NCBI GenBank assembly: GCA_002314605.1
Contig: DCGO01000022.1
Coordinates: forward strand, 1 to 14,092
DNA: 14,092 nucleotides
Direction of reading: 5' to 3'
Source: Lentisphaeria bacterium UBA1776
Lineage (GTDB): Bacteria > Verrucomicrobiota > Lentisphaeria > Victivallales > Victivallaceae
Positions 1 through 7,863 of the stretch are shown in pieces. Every line of letters starts with the position of its first letter. The first letter of the stretch is position 1. Below the pieces are notes generated by a model, which was given only the letters and a program-made list of their open reading frames with translations, was not told the DNA's origin and ran no database searches. The translations under genes were made by a program, and so were the position numbers.

Positions 1-24
1 CAAAACTTTTGAAATTGGCTCAAA

Positions 25-44
25 TGAAAAAACGGTTTTTTTCA
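25..44 (-). terminator. Possible weak terminator at the dus stop
   Basis: TGAAAAAA / TTTTTTCA arms (25-32 and 37-44) with a 4-nt loop; the dus TGA stop forms the base of the stem. The stem is A-T only, followed on the minus strand by TTTG, so it is weak. The real end of the operon may lie beyond the window. Confidence 0.25.
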
Positions 45-1085
45 AAAAATGTCAGACCTGTCAGACCTGTCCGACACGCCTCCCCCGCCCGCCGGCGCCG
101 CCCGCCGGGGACAGCGGGCGTCCGCCCCCCCCGGATGCACTTTCACGGCATCGGCAAGAAGCGTTTCCAGATCCCTTTCCGTACTTAAACGGGATGCCGT
201 TCCCCGGAATTCCCCGGGAAAACCCCGGCCCCGCAGGTAATCGTGGACCATTTTCCTGGCCAGGTGCATGGCATCCGACTCTCCGTACATGGAGATCATT
301 TCCCGGAGGTGAAGCCGGATTTCTTCACAAACTTCCGCCACGGATGGAACGGAGCCGTCAAAGATCCACGGGTTTCCCATGGCTCCCCGGGCGAACATGA
401 CGGCGTGACAGCCGGTCCGCCGGAGCATTTCCGCCGCATCGGCGTGGGTCATCATGCCGCCATTGCCCGCCACCGGCACCGGAACGCGCTTCACGACTTC
501 GGAGATCATGTCATAGAAGACCGGCCCGGAATAGACGGCATTCTTCACCCGGCCGTGGACCGTGATCACCCTCGCTCCCAGTTCCGCCAGCCCCTGCGCC
601 AGCAGCACCGTGGGTTCCGGGTCCGTTTCCGAGAGGATCCGGATCTTGGCCGTCAGCGGAAAACGCGACCGCTCCCGGAAGAGAGCAAAACACTCCAGCG
701 CCCGGTCCGCATGCCGCCCCAGTTCCGCCCCGGCGCACTTTTTCGTCACCTTGGGAACCGGACACCCCAAATTGAAATCCAGCAGGGAAAAGTCGTATTC
801 ATTCAGGACGTCAATGGCGCCCTTCAGAAGTTCGGGAGCCCCGCCAAGAAGCTGGACCCCGAGAAAGTCCTCATCCTCCCCCCTGGTCAGCATGAGCCGG
901 GTCCGCTCCCGGGCGTAAACCAAAGCGGCGGCATCCACCATTTCGGTGAAGGCATACCTGCAGCCGTGCCGCCGCATACTGTGGCGGTAGGCCAGATCCG
1001 TATATCCCGAGAGCGGCGCCATCAGCATTGCTCCGGCGGGATACAGGGGTTCGTCAGAGGTTGGCAAGGGTGGACTTGTATGCAT
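42..1085 (-). CDS. dus: tRNA-dihydrouridine synthase (Dus family)
   Basis: Flavoenzyme that reduces specific uridines of tRNA to dihydrouridine using FMN and NADPH in the cytoplasm. Seen: an FMN/TIM-barrel start APLSGYTD (residues 23-30), NLGCPVPKV with the expected catalytic Cys108, TAKIR with Lys147, TVHGR with His177, and phosphate-binding stretches VAGNGGMM (205-212) and FARGAMGNPW (231-240). Family core ends near residue 312. The last ~35 residues are a Gly/Ala/Arg-rich tail ending in SDRSDRSD, encoded by a short tandem repeat. Start uncertain: the ATG at 1085 overlaps the purL end by 32 bp with no clear ribosome site. ATGs at 1028 and 1022 sit right before the FMN motif, and a GGAG at 1031-1034 lies 8 nt before the latter. 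Last gene of the activase-ruvC-purL-dus run. The position modified (DusA, B or C type) cannot be told. Confidence 0.93.
   Translation of the reverse strand: MHTSPPLPTSDEPLYPAGAMLMAPLSGYTDLAYRHSMRRHGCRYAFTEMVDAAALVYARERTRLMLTRGEDEDFLGVQLLGGAPELLKGAIDVLNEYDFSLLDFNLGCPVPKVTKKCAGAELGRHADRALECFALFRERSRFPLTAKIRILSETDPEPTVLLAQGLAELGARVITVHGRVKNAVYSGPVFYDMISEVVKRVPVPVAGNGGMMTHADAAEMLRRTGCHAVMFARGAMGNPWIFDGSVPSVAEVCEEIRLHLREMISMYGESDAMHLARKMVHDYLRGRGFPGEFRGTASRLSTERDLETLLADAVKVHPGGADARCPRRAAPAGGGGVSDRSDRSDIF
51..77. repeat. 9-bp tandem repeat at the dus 3' end
   Basis: GTCAGACCT (51-59), GTCAGACCT (60-68), then a degenerate third unit GTCCGACAC (69-77). On the minus strand it encodes the SDRSDRSD tail of the Dus protein just before its stop. 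Confidence 0.85.
99..120. repeat. GC-rich hairpin inside the dus 3' tail
   Basis: Inverted repeat CGCCCGC (99-105) / GCGGGCG (114-120) with an 8-nt loop, in the low-complexity Gly/Ala/Arg tail of dus. No T-run follows on either strand. Confidence 0.45.
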
Positions 1086-4011
1086 CCGTCAGGGATTCCA
1101 CCGGAACTTCCGCACCGGACCACTTGAGGACCGGCTTCTCCGTCACCGTGCCGATTCTGGCAAAGGCGACCCCGGCGAGACATTTCTCGAAGGCCGCCGC
1201 ATGATCCCGCCGGACCGCCGCCAGAAAACGGCTGTTGGATTCGGAGAAAAGAATTTCATTGAGGGCCAGACCTTCCGCCCCGGGGACCTTGCTCCAGTCC
1301 ACCTCAGCACCCAGCCGGCCGCCCACGGCCATTTTGGCCAGAGCCACCCCGAAACCGCCCAGATCCGGCGTGTGGAGGGCGCTCACCAGGCCCGCATCCG
1401 TGGCGGAGGAAACAGCCTTGTAGATCGCAATGGCCTTTTCCGCATCCACCTTCGGCACGGCGTTGCCGGTAGCGTCAAGCATGGCAAAGTATTCGGATCC
1501 GCCCAATTCGGCGTAAGTGGTGCCGATGGCGTAGATCACATCCCCGGAGTGCTTGAAATCCAGCGTCACGGCCTTGCTCACATCGTCCATTTTGGCAATG
1601 GCGCTCAAGAGGACCGTGGGAGGAATGGAGATCTTCCGGCCGCCCCGGGTACTGTCGTTCTTCATGGAATCCTTGCCGGAAATGAGCGGCACCAGAAAGC
1701 GTTTGGTATAGTCGTAAAGTCCCTGATTGGCCCGCACCAGCTGGGCCAGCTTGTACTCCCCGTCGGGAGTCTTGGCGCTCTTCACCGGGTCCGGCCAGCA
1801 GAAGTTGTCCAGTCCGGCAATGTGCCCCAGTTTGCCGCCCACGGCGATGATCCGGCGGATGGCCAGATCAAGGATGCTGGCCGCCATGTGGTATGTGTCG
1901 ATATCGCTGTAACGCGGGAGAATCCCGCTGGAAAGAATGATCCCCTCTTTGCTCAAAGGTTCGATCATGGTCACGGTGGCGTCGGACACCACATCCCGGC
2001 ACCTGCCCACAAAGGGCTTGATGACGCTCAAACCCTTCACCTCATGGTCATACTGCCGGGCCTTGTACTCGTCGGAACAGATGTTCAGCCGGGCCATCAT
2101 GGCCCGCAGATCCGCCGCACCGTCCCGGCCCTTGAACTCCGGTTCCGGAAAGACCGGCTTGCGCCATTTTGCATCAAGATGCAGTTTGGGAAGCCCCTTG
2201 TGCATGAATTCGATTTCCAGACAGGCCACGGTTTCCCCGTTGTAATCCACCTGAAAATAACCGCTGTCGTTGAATTCGCCCATAACGGTCACTTCCACAT
2301 CCCGCTCGGCTGCCAGACGCTTGAACTCCCCGATCTTTTCCGGCGGCACCGCGAAACTCATGCGCTCCTGCGCCTCGGAGACCAGGATCTCCCACGGGTC
2401 CATGCAGGCGTATTTGAGGGGCGCCTTGCTGAGGTCCAGCCGGCAGCCGCCGCACTCCTCGGCCATCTCGCCCACGCTGGAAGAAAGACCGCCGGCACCG
2501 TTGTCGGTAATGAACCGGTAAAGACCCCTGTCCCGGGCTTCAAAAATAAAGTCCCCCAGTTTCTTCTGGGTAATGGGGTCCCCGATCTGCACCGCCTGCA
2601 CCGGAGAATCCTTGTGCAGTTCCTCGCTGGAAAAGGTGGCGCCGTGGATACCGTCCTTGCCGATGCGGCCGCCGCCCATGACAATGAGGTCGCCGGGGCG
2701 GATGGTCTTTTCGGACCCCTTCACCCCGTTGACCGTCTTCGGGAGAACACCCACCGTGCCGCAATAGACCAGGGGCTTCCCGATATAGCGCTCGTCAAAA
2801 TATTCCCAGCCGTTGCCGTAGGGAATGCCGCTCTGGTTGCCGCCGTCAATGACGCCCTTGTGGACACCGTCCCTGAGCCGCCGGGGATGCAGAAGCCCCT
2901 CGGGAACATCCTCGTCTCTGGTAAAAGGCGAACCGAGGCAGTAGCCCCAGACGTTGATGAGGAGTTCCGCCCCCTGCCCCGTCCCCATGGGATCCCGGTT
3001 CACCCCCACGATGCCGGTCATGGCGCCGCCGTAGGGATCCAATGCGGACGGACTGTTGTGGGTCTCCACTTTGTAGCAGATATCCTGCTTGTCGTTAAAA
3101 GTGATGACCCCCGCATTGTCTTTGAACACGGAAACAAGGAAATCCACCTTTTCAGCGATCTCCTCGGTACTGCGCTTGATGAAACTCTTGTAGCAGGATC
3201 GGATCTCTTCGCGTTTGCCGGTCTCCTGATCGAGATAATCAATATCCGCACTGAAGATCTTATGCTTACAGTGTTCGCTCCAGGTCTGGGCGATCACTTC
3301 CATCTCCACATCCGTGGGCTGCCGGGTCAGACCGAACTTCTCCCGGTTTTTGGCATTCCGGAAATAATTCTGAATGGATTTCATCTCCTCGAGGGAAAGG
3401 GCCAGCGTGCCCTTGCGGCTCAATTCCATCAGGGCCTCGTCGGAGACTTCCAGATCATACAGGCGGTGTTTCCCGCCGGAAAGACCGGTCATGACCGGGA
3501 GATTGTCCGGGATCCCCCTGAGGGCCTCTTCGCCGGTCAGGACCTTTACGCTCTGAATAAGTTCGTTGGCAAGGAGTTTCCGGGCAATGGCATTGGCCCC
3601 GGCGGCATCCGCTTTGCCGTACAGGAGATACTCCACCGAACTGTAAATGACTTCATCTTCATCAAGCCTGCGCCCCAGAATATCCCCCACCGCAGCCTTG
3701 GCGGAACGGCCCACATTGTCCGTCACCCCCGGCTTGAAGCCGATGACCAGCACAAAACTGCAGGGTTTCATGGCCTGATAGTTGGCAGAACGCTCCCCTG
3801 CCGCGTCAAAACACTGCAGGACCGGATTGTACAGAAGCTCCGCCACACGGACCGCATCAGACTTGCTGAGATTGCCGGAAACGGTATATACATCCCGGGT
3901 CCGCACTTCATTCAGCTGGATCCCCAGCACATCCCTGGCCTGGCGCCTGACACCCTCCCCCCGCGCATCGCGCCACTGGGGCAGCGGAGAGATCTCAATC
4001 CGGTAAATCAT
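1054..4011 (-). CDS. purL: Phosphoribosylformylglycinamidine synthase, PurS-PurL fusion without glutaminase domain
   Basis: Fourth step of de novo purine synthesis: ATP-dependent conversion of FGAR to FGAM with ammonia from glutamine. Seen in 985 residues: two PurS-like segments in tandem (about 1-70 and 84-158, the second with VIGFKPGVTDNVG), a linker domain, the signature AQTWSEHCKHK (241-251), then synthase motifs HNSPSALDPYGGA (318-330), GGNQSGIPYGNG (390-401), GRIGKDGIHGATF (448-460), ITDNGAGGLSSS (501-512) and, in the second half, PLISGKDSM (775-783) and HTPDLGGFG (880-888). It stops where the long enterobacterial-type enzyme (~1,300 residues) would continue into a class I glutaminase domain, so a separate PurQ should supply ammonia. 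Start ATG is preceded by AAAGGA at 4019-4024, 7 nt upstream. Lies 42 bp after ruvC and overlaps dus. Confidence 0.96.
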   Translation of the reverse strand: MIYRIEISPLPQWRDARGEGVRRQARDVLGIQLNEVRTRDVYTVSGNLSKSDAVRVAELLYNPVLQCFDAAGERSANYQAMKPCSFVLVIGFKPGVTDNVGRSAKAAVGDILGRRLDEDEVIYSSVEYLLYGKADAAGANAIARKLLANELIQSVKVLTGEEALRGIPDNLPVMTGLSGGKHRLYDLEVSDEALMELSRKGTLALSLEEMKSIQNYFRNAKNREKFGLTRQPTDVEMEVIAQTWSEHCKHKIFSADIDYLDQETGKREEIRSCYKSFIKRSTEEIAEKVDFLVSVFKDNAGVITFNDKQDICYKVETHNSPSALDPYGGAMTGIVGVNRDPMGTGQGAELLINVWGYCLGSPFTRDEDVPEGLLHPRRLRDGVHKGVIDGGNQSGIPYGNGWEYFDERYIGKPLVYCGTVGVLPKTVNGVKGSEKTIRPGDLIVMGGGRIGKDGIHGATFSSEELHKDSPVQAVQIGDPITQKKLGDFIFEARDRGLYRFITDNGAGGLSSSVGEMAEECGGCRLDLSKAPLKYACMDPWEILVSEAQERMSFAVPPEKIGEFKRLAAERDVEVTVMGEFNDSGYFQVDYNGETVACLEIEFMHKGLPKLHLDAKWRKPVFPEPEFKGRDGAADLRAMMARLNICSDEYKARQYDHEVKGLSVIKPFVGRCRDVVSDATVTMIEPLSKEGIILSSGILPRYSDIDTYHMAASILDLAIRRIIAVGGKLGHIAGLDNFCWPDPVKSAKTPDGEYKLAQLVRANQGLYDYTKRFLVPLISGKDSMKNDSTRGGRKISIPPTVLLSAIAKMDDVSKAVTLDFKHSGDVIYAIGTTYAELGGSEYFAMLDATGNAVPKVDAEKAIAIYKAVSSATDAGLVSALHTPDLGGFGVALAKMAVGGRLGAEVDWSKVPGAEGLALNEILFSESNSRFLAAVRRDHAAAFEKCLAGVAFARIGTVTEKPVLKWSGAEVPVESLTDAYKSTLANL

Positions 4012-4053
4012 AAACTTGTCCTTTCTCGACAGTCGGTTGAAAACAGCATTCTT

Positions 4054-4563
4054 TTAAATCGGTTTGGTCAGAAGCGCCGCCAGATCCGGCCCCCTCATGG
4101 CAATTTGAGCATGACATACCGCCAGCGCCAGCGCATCCGTGGCATCCAGCGGGATATTCCTGACTTCAATATGAAATTGAGCCGCCATCATCATGGCCAC
4201 CTGCTCCTTTTCCGCCGAACCGCTGCCCACTGCGGACTTTTTGGCCGTCCGGGGAGAATAAGCATAACAGGGAACCCCGCCGACAGCCAGCGCCGCCAGG
4301 ATCGCTCCCCGGGCCATGCCCAGAATAATGGCAGTAGCGGCATTCCGTCCGAGAAAAGGCTCCTCAATGGAGGCTGCATCCGGCTGAAAATGCCCGATCA
4401 ATTCGGCAATCCCCCCCGAAAGACGCCGCAGACACTCGCTGTGAGGAGCCCTGGCCGGATTGCGGATCACACCGCAATCCAGAATCTCCATACGGCCGGC
4501 CCCGGCGCGGATCACGCCGTAGCCCGTGGTGCGGATGGCAGGGTCAATGCCGAGGATCAGCAT
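4054..4563 (-). CDS. ruvC: Holliday junction resolvase RuvC
   Basis: Crossover junction endodeoxyribonuclease that cuts Holliday junctions symmetrically, normally working with the RuvAB branch-migration complex on DNA. Seen in 169 residues, a normal family length: ILGIDPAIRTTGYG with Asp7, SIEEPFLGRN with Glu67, and LDATDALALAVCH with Asp140 and Asp143. These give the complete four-acidic RNase H-fold active site, matching D7, E66, D138 and D141 of the E. coli enzyme. Ribosome site AAGGA at 4571-4575 lies 7 nt before the ATG and shares bases with the TAA stop of the upstream activase gene (4574-4576), so translation is probably coupled. No ruvA or ruvB is in the window. Confidence 0.96.
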   Translation of the reverse strand: MLILGIDPAIRTTGYGVIRAGAGRMEILDCGVIRNPARAPHSECLRRLSGGIAELIGHFQPDAASIEEPFLGRNAATAIILGMARGAILAALAVGGVPCYAYSPRTAKKSAVGSGSAEKEQVAMMMAAQFHIEVRNIPLDATDALALAVCHAQIAMRGPDLAALLTKPI

Positions 4564-4573
4564 AAACGGGTCC

Positions 4574-6655
4574 TTACTTCTTCAGCGGCCCGAAGATATT
4601 CCCGAACTTCTTTTCATTCAGGGCCTCCACATAGGCGGAAACCTTGGTGTAGGTGCTGCAGGGATCGGTGGAGGCATCCATGCAGTCCCCGTCCAGCACC
4701 AGCAGCGGAATATTTTCCTTGGACAGTTCCTCGTGAAGGTACTTCACAAAGGAGCTGTCGGACATGGAGCAGCGGCCGAACCCGTGGTTGTAAAGAATAC
4801 ACCCGTTGATCCCCATGCCCCGGGACTGCTCAAGAATCGCCTTGACCCGCACCGTGGGATCCATGAAACCGGTGGTCAGAACCTTCCTCGCAAGAGACCG
4901 GTAAGGATCCTTGGGATCAAGCTTGCTCCAGCCGATATAGTTCACTTCCTCGAAAACAATGGGCGCATGACAGGTCAATTCAACGAAATCCAGCAGTGTG
5001 CTGTCATAGAAAGGCGGCAAATGGAGCCACAACAGCCGGTGGGTATCCTCCCGTTTGACCGAGTCGCCGATGCCGTCCCGGATCCGGCAGAGTTCATCGT
5101 AGAACTGTTTCTGGATATCCACCATTTCCGCCCGGCCCCAGAGCTGGGAGAAGATGGCTGCATAATAGATGGCCTGACCGCCCCGGATGAGCGGGGGGCT
5201 CTGATAGCGCACCTGATTGCACATAAAGGAATAATCCCGCGCCTGATTGGAGAGTTCGCAGGCTTCCGCCAGGCGTCCGGCATCCATTTTGAGCCCGGTG
5301 GTCTTTTCGAGAAACGCCACGGAGGCTTCCAGATCCGCAGCCAGGTGCTCCACCGAGTTGCCGGTGGCATCCGGCGGCGTCTGGAGCGAGAAGAAAAGTT
5401 CGTCTCCGCCGTTGGAACGCATCAGATCCCGGAAGATCCGCTCCCCCTGCTGGCAGGGCTGGGAAGTGGAAACGCAGCAGGCAGGCTTCGGAAGGTTCAT
5501 CCCCTCCAGCACCCGGAGGAAGGAACAAGTCTCCGCCGAAAATCCCTTGCAGGCGGCGTGGTCGAAATTCGTCTTGACCCGCCGGGAATTCCGGGCAAAA
5601 AGCGCCGCATAGGTTTCCAGCGTGAGAGCCCGGACGCCCAGCGCATTCAGAATTTCAGACGGAAAGAAAAGGTTCCGCCAGACCATGGGTTTGTCATCAT
5701 CGTGGCCCAGAAAATCCAGACGGGTCGTGCGGCTGCGGAGATTCGCGGATTCCAGATGCCGCATGGCAGGCACTTCCGTAGTCCAGGATTTGAGGTTGCC
5801 CTTGAGGTTCATGAATTCCCTGGCCAGACACGCCGCGCCGAGAGCCCCCATCACGCCATTGTATTTCGGTGTGACGATGGGATTGCCGGTGATCTCTTCA
5901 AGGTAATGGGCCACTGCATGATTGTAGGCCACGCCTCCCTGAAACATGATCGGCCCCTTGTAGCCGAAGAAAAGCTGCCCCACGCCGGACATGATGGTCC
6001 GGGCTTGAGCGCGGCAGGCACCGCCGATGATCTCCCCCAGCGGGAAACGGTTTTTGAACTTGTTGATGCTGGTGGCGCTCAAGACTGCGCAAACGCTGGA
6101 AAATTCCAGTTTGGTGTCGTAATCCACCCGGTCGGCCATTTCCTCCACCGGAACGCCGAGTTTCAGCGCCACGCTGTCGAGAAATGCACCGGTACCGGCA
6201 GCGCAGATGCCGCTCATCTTGTAGTTCCACATCTTCATGGACTCATTATAAACCATGGACTTGCTGTCCTGGCCGCCCACGTCGAGAATGGCCTTTACAT
6301 CCGGGTGAAAATAACGGGCGCCGGCCACATGGGCCGTCACTTCGCTGACCTGAAAATCAAAAGGAATGAAATCGTGCGTATCTTCCACGATCTGACTGCC
6401 GGTCACCACCGTACAGGCGATCTCCTCAAAGGACTTCAGGACCCCGGCTTCCACCAGAAAACGGTCCACCACCTGACGGAGCTGGCCGAAATTACAGGCG
6501 CCGCACCGGGAACACGTCCCCATGCACCGCACCCGTCCGGAATCAATGGGACGGGTCCGCTGATACAGGGTGTGGCGGATCATCCCGTAGGAATCCACCA
6601 GGGCGGCCTTTACGGTTGTGGAACCGACATCGATCCCGAGATAAAACTTTTCCAT
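4574..6655 (-). CDS. Acyl-CoA dehydratase activase fused to 2-hydroxyacyl-CoA dehydratase-like domain
   Basis: Predicted 693-residue iron-sulfur protein in two parts. Residues 1-~280 are a BadF/BadG/HgdC-type ATPase (actin/Hsp70 fold): GIDVGSTTVKAALVD (7-21), DVGGQDSK (125-132), CAAGTGAFLD with Cys151, SSVCAV with Cys189, and GGVAYN (240-245). Cys151 and Cys189 match the two cysteines that hold the dimer-bridging 4Fe-4S cluster in known activators. These proteins use ATP to push a low-potential electron into a dehydratase or benzoyl-CoA reductase. Residues ~365-690 look like the HgdB/D component, with Cys393, Cys394, Cys401, Cys562, Cys619 and Cys629, and GCILYNHGFGRC resembling family cluster ligands. 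Odd: four extra cysteines, C44-x3-C48-x2-C51-x2-C54. Start: an ATG 24 codons upstream is open, but those codons run across the predicted -10 element, so the ATG at 6655, immediately before the fold, is preferred. Substrate unknown. First gene of the operon. Confidence 0.85.
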   Translation of the reverse strand: MEKFYLGIDVGSTTVKAALVDSYGMIRHTLYQRTRPIDSGRVRCMGTCSRCGACNFGQLRQVVDRFLVEAGVLKSFEEIACTVVTGSQIVEDTHDFIPFDFQVSEVTAHVAGARYFHPDVKAILDVGGQDSKSMVYNESMKMWNYKMSGICAAGTGAFLDSVALKLGVPVEEMADRVDYDTKLEFSSVCAVLSATSINKFKNRFPLGEIIGGACRAQARTIMSGVGQLFFGYKGPIMFQGGVAYNHAVAHYLEEITGNPIVTPKYNGVMGALGAACLAREFMNLKGNLKSWTTEVPAMRHLESANLRSRTTRLDFLGHDDDKPMVWRNLFFPSEILNALGVRALTLETYAALFARNSRRVKTNFDHAACKGFSAETCSFLRVLEGMNLPKPACCVSTSQPCQQGERIFRDLMRSNGGDELFFSLQTPPDATGNSVEHLAADLEASVAFLEKTTGLKMDAGRLAEACELSNQARDYSFMCNQVRYQSPPLIRGGQAIYYAAIFSQLWGRAEMVDIQKQFYDELCRIRDGIGDSVKREDTHRLLWLHLPPFYDSTLLDFVELTCHAPIVFEEVNYIGWSKLDPKDPYRSLARKVLTTGFMDPTVRVKAILEQSRGMGINGCILYNHGFGRCSMSDSSFVKYLHEELSKENIPLLVLDGDCMDASTDPCSTYTKVSAYVEALNEKKFGNIFGPLKK

Positions 6656-6709
6656 GGCAACGTTCTCTGTCTGTTTGTTTTCTTGACGATTATACACGTT
6701 ATTGTCGTT

Positions 6710-6737
6710 AATATAGCACAAATCCATTTTTTTTCAA
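6710..6737 (-). promoter_or_regulatory. Sigma70-type promoter of the activase-ruvC-purL-dus operon
   Basis: Read on the minus strand: TTGAAA (6732-6737), a 16-nt spacer, then TATATT (6710-6715). Transcription would start near 6703, about 48 nt before the chosen activase start. A second -10-like TATAAT lies at 6689-6694 without a good -35 partner. No palindrome overlaps these boxes, so no specific regulation is visible. Prediction from motif match only. Confidence 0.55.
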
Positions 6738-6877
6738 CTCTCTTTTTCCTACCCGCAGAATCCTCCGGGCGGGACTCCAGGCCGCTTGAAAAAAACATGT
6801 GCAGGAATACGGCGCAAACCAGGCGAAGATATGCGGAAAAGCATCAGACAGCTGAATTTTGACCACTCTCCCACGGG

Positions 6878-6918
6878 AAAAAAAGGAGCCGGTTTCAAAA
6901 AAATTCTAAAACCGGCTC
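6878..6918 (-). terminator. Intrinsic terminator of the M24-deacetylase operon
   Basis: On the minus strand a perfect 10-bp stem GAGCCGGTTT / AAACCGGCTC (6909-6918 pairing with 6886-6895) has a 13-nt loop and is followed after one C by seven T (6878-6884). It starts 54 bp beyond the deacetylase stop and is a canonical Rho-independent terminator. Confidence 0.88.
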
Positions 6919-6971
6919 GAAGCAGGGGTGGAGCCCGCAGGGGGATGCACAAATCTCCCATTCAATACATG

Positions 6972-7862
6972 TCAGCGGTTTTCATCAGCGATCATCCCCG
7001 CCGTCTTGTATTCGGCGCCCCGGGCGGTAAGACCGGCAAGGACCTTGTCCAGTTCCTCAATAGCCTTGTCGCCGCAGTTCTTGACGATGAAATGCTTGGG
7101 CAGGACATCGGCTTCCCCGAGATCAATGGCCCCCTGCGGCATGGGGGCAAATTCCCACGGATGGATGTAGAAGCAGAGGGTCGGACACGCCACGCCGCGC
7201 TCCCGGACGTATTGAATGAACCCGTCGCATTTCTTCAGCATGAATTCCGCACCTTCCGTACGGAAAAGGGGCCACTGGTCCCGGTCCCGCTGCCACGGGT
7301 CATTGCTTTCCATGGCCAGATCGCAGAAATTGGGGATCTCCACAAGTTTCATATTCCCCTCCCGGGTCCATTCCCCGGCATCCGGGTGATAAGGCCGGAT
7401 CATGGTCCGGTAGAAAAAGAGCGGCAGGGAGGCGTCCGCCTTGTAGCCCAGTTTCTCCAATACATTCACCACTTTGGTGCTGCCCCACAGCCGGGGACAG
7501 CGGAAACTGGTGGGATGGATCCCGGCAACCTTTTCCACCAGTTCAGTGGCTTCCTCGATCCGGCGCTCCACCTCGTAGGGGCGGACGGGCCAGTTGTTGG
7601 GAAGCGGGAACAGGGGGTCCCCCAGGGTTTCGTGTTCCAGAGAGTGACAGCCGGTTTCATGGCCGGAAGCGATCACTTTTTTAACGGTGTCCGGATTGTG
7701 GGTGGCCGCATGGGCCGTCCAGAAGCAGGTCGCCTTGACATTATGTTTGGCAAACAGAGCCAGCAGCTTCGGCATACCGTTCTGAATACCGGTATAATGA
7801 TCCGTATAACTCCCGACGTCAGTTTCCATGTCAACGCCGAAAACCACATTGAGACTGCTCAT
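6972..7862 (-). CDS. Polysaccharide deacetylase-fold (NodB/CE4) hydrolase
   Basis: Predicted metal-dependent amide hydrolase or N-deacetylase of 296 residues. Seen: motif 1 as VDMETD (Asp11 as likely base; Glu13 or Asp15 where the second Asp of the usual TFDDG sits), motif 2 HSLEH with metal ligands His73 and His77, motif 3 FRCPRLWG (120-127), and a late FYIHPWEF (231-238) with the conserved His-Pro. There is no signal peptide or membrane segment, so it acts in the cytoplasm. That argues against cell-wall deacetylation and for a small-molecule substrate, as in cytoplasmic PuuE-like members of this fold. Start: ATG 1 bp after the stop of the M24 gene, with GAGGTG at 7870-7875, 7 nt upstream; translation is certainly coupled. 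Substrate unknown. Confidence 0.85.
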   Translation of the reverse strand: MSSLNVVFGVDMETDVGSYTDHYTGIQNGMPKLLALFAKHNVKATCFWTAHAATHNPDTVKKVIASGHETGCHSLEHETLGDPLFPLPNNWPVRPYEVERRIEEATELVEKVAGIHPTSFRCPRLWGSTKVVNVLEKLGYKADASLPLFFYRTMIRPYHPDAGEWTREGNMKLVEIPNFCDLAMESNDPWQRDRDQWPLFRTEGAEFMLKKCDGFIQYVRERGVACPTLCFYIHPWEFAPMPQGAIDLGEADVLPKHFIVKNCGDKAIEELDKVLAGLTARGAEYKTAGMIADENR

Positions 7863-7863
7863 T

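Larger units (their letters stand above)
6656..6971. other. 316-bp intergenic region
   Basis: Gap between the deacetylase stop and the activase start. It holds the terminator at 6878-6918 and the promoter at 6710-6737. Between them (about 6738-6877) I see no gene with start, ribosome site and family match, no RNA-gene fold and no strong repeat. One small open frame on the minus strand (6749-6961) runs through the terminator hairpin and is not credible. Confidence 0.6.

Noticed and set aside
243..1127. Plus-strand open frame opposite dus
   Set aside because: Antisense of a gene with intact catalytic and FMN motifs, and it crosses into purL.
1201..4809. Very long plus-strand open frame (about 1,200 codons) opposite purL and ruvC
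   Set aside because: It mirrors two genes with complete family motifs, crosses their boundary, has no recognisable domain and is rich in Pro, His, Gly and Arg as expected from antisense of GC-biased codons.
6653..6727. Upstream ATG extending the activase by 24 residues
   Set aside because: The added codons span the predicted -10 box (6710-6715), and the homologous fold starts at the ATG at 6655.
4526..6862. Plus-strand open frame of 778 codons opposite the activase gene
   Set aside because: Runs through the activase coding region, its start and its promoter; low-complexity antisense composition and no family match.
6749..6961. Small minus-strand open frame of 70 codons in the intergenic region
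   Set aside because: It contains the terminator hairpin and T-run of the deacetylase operon, and there is no ribosome site or domain.
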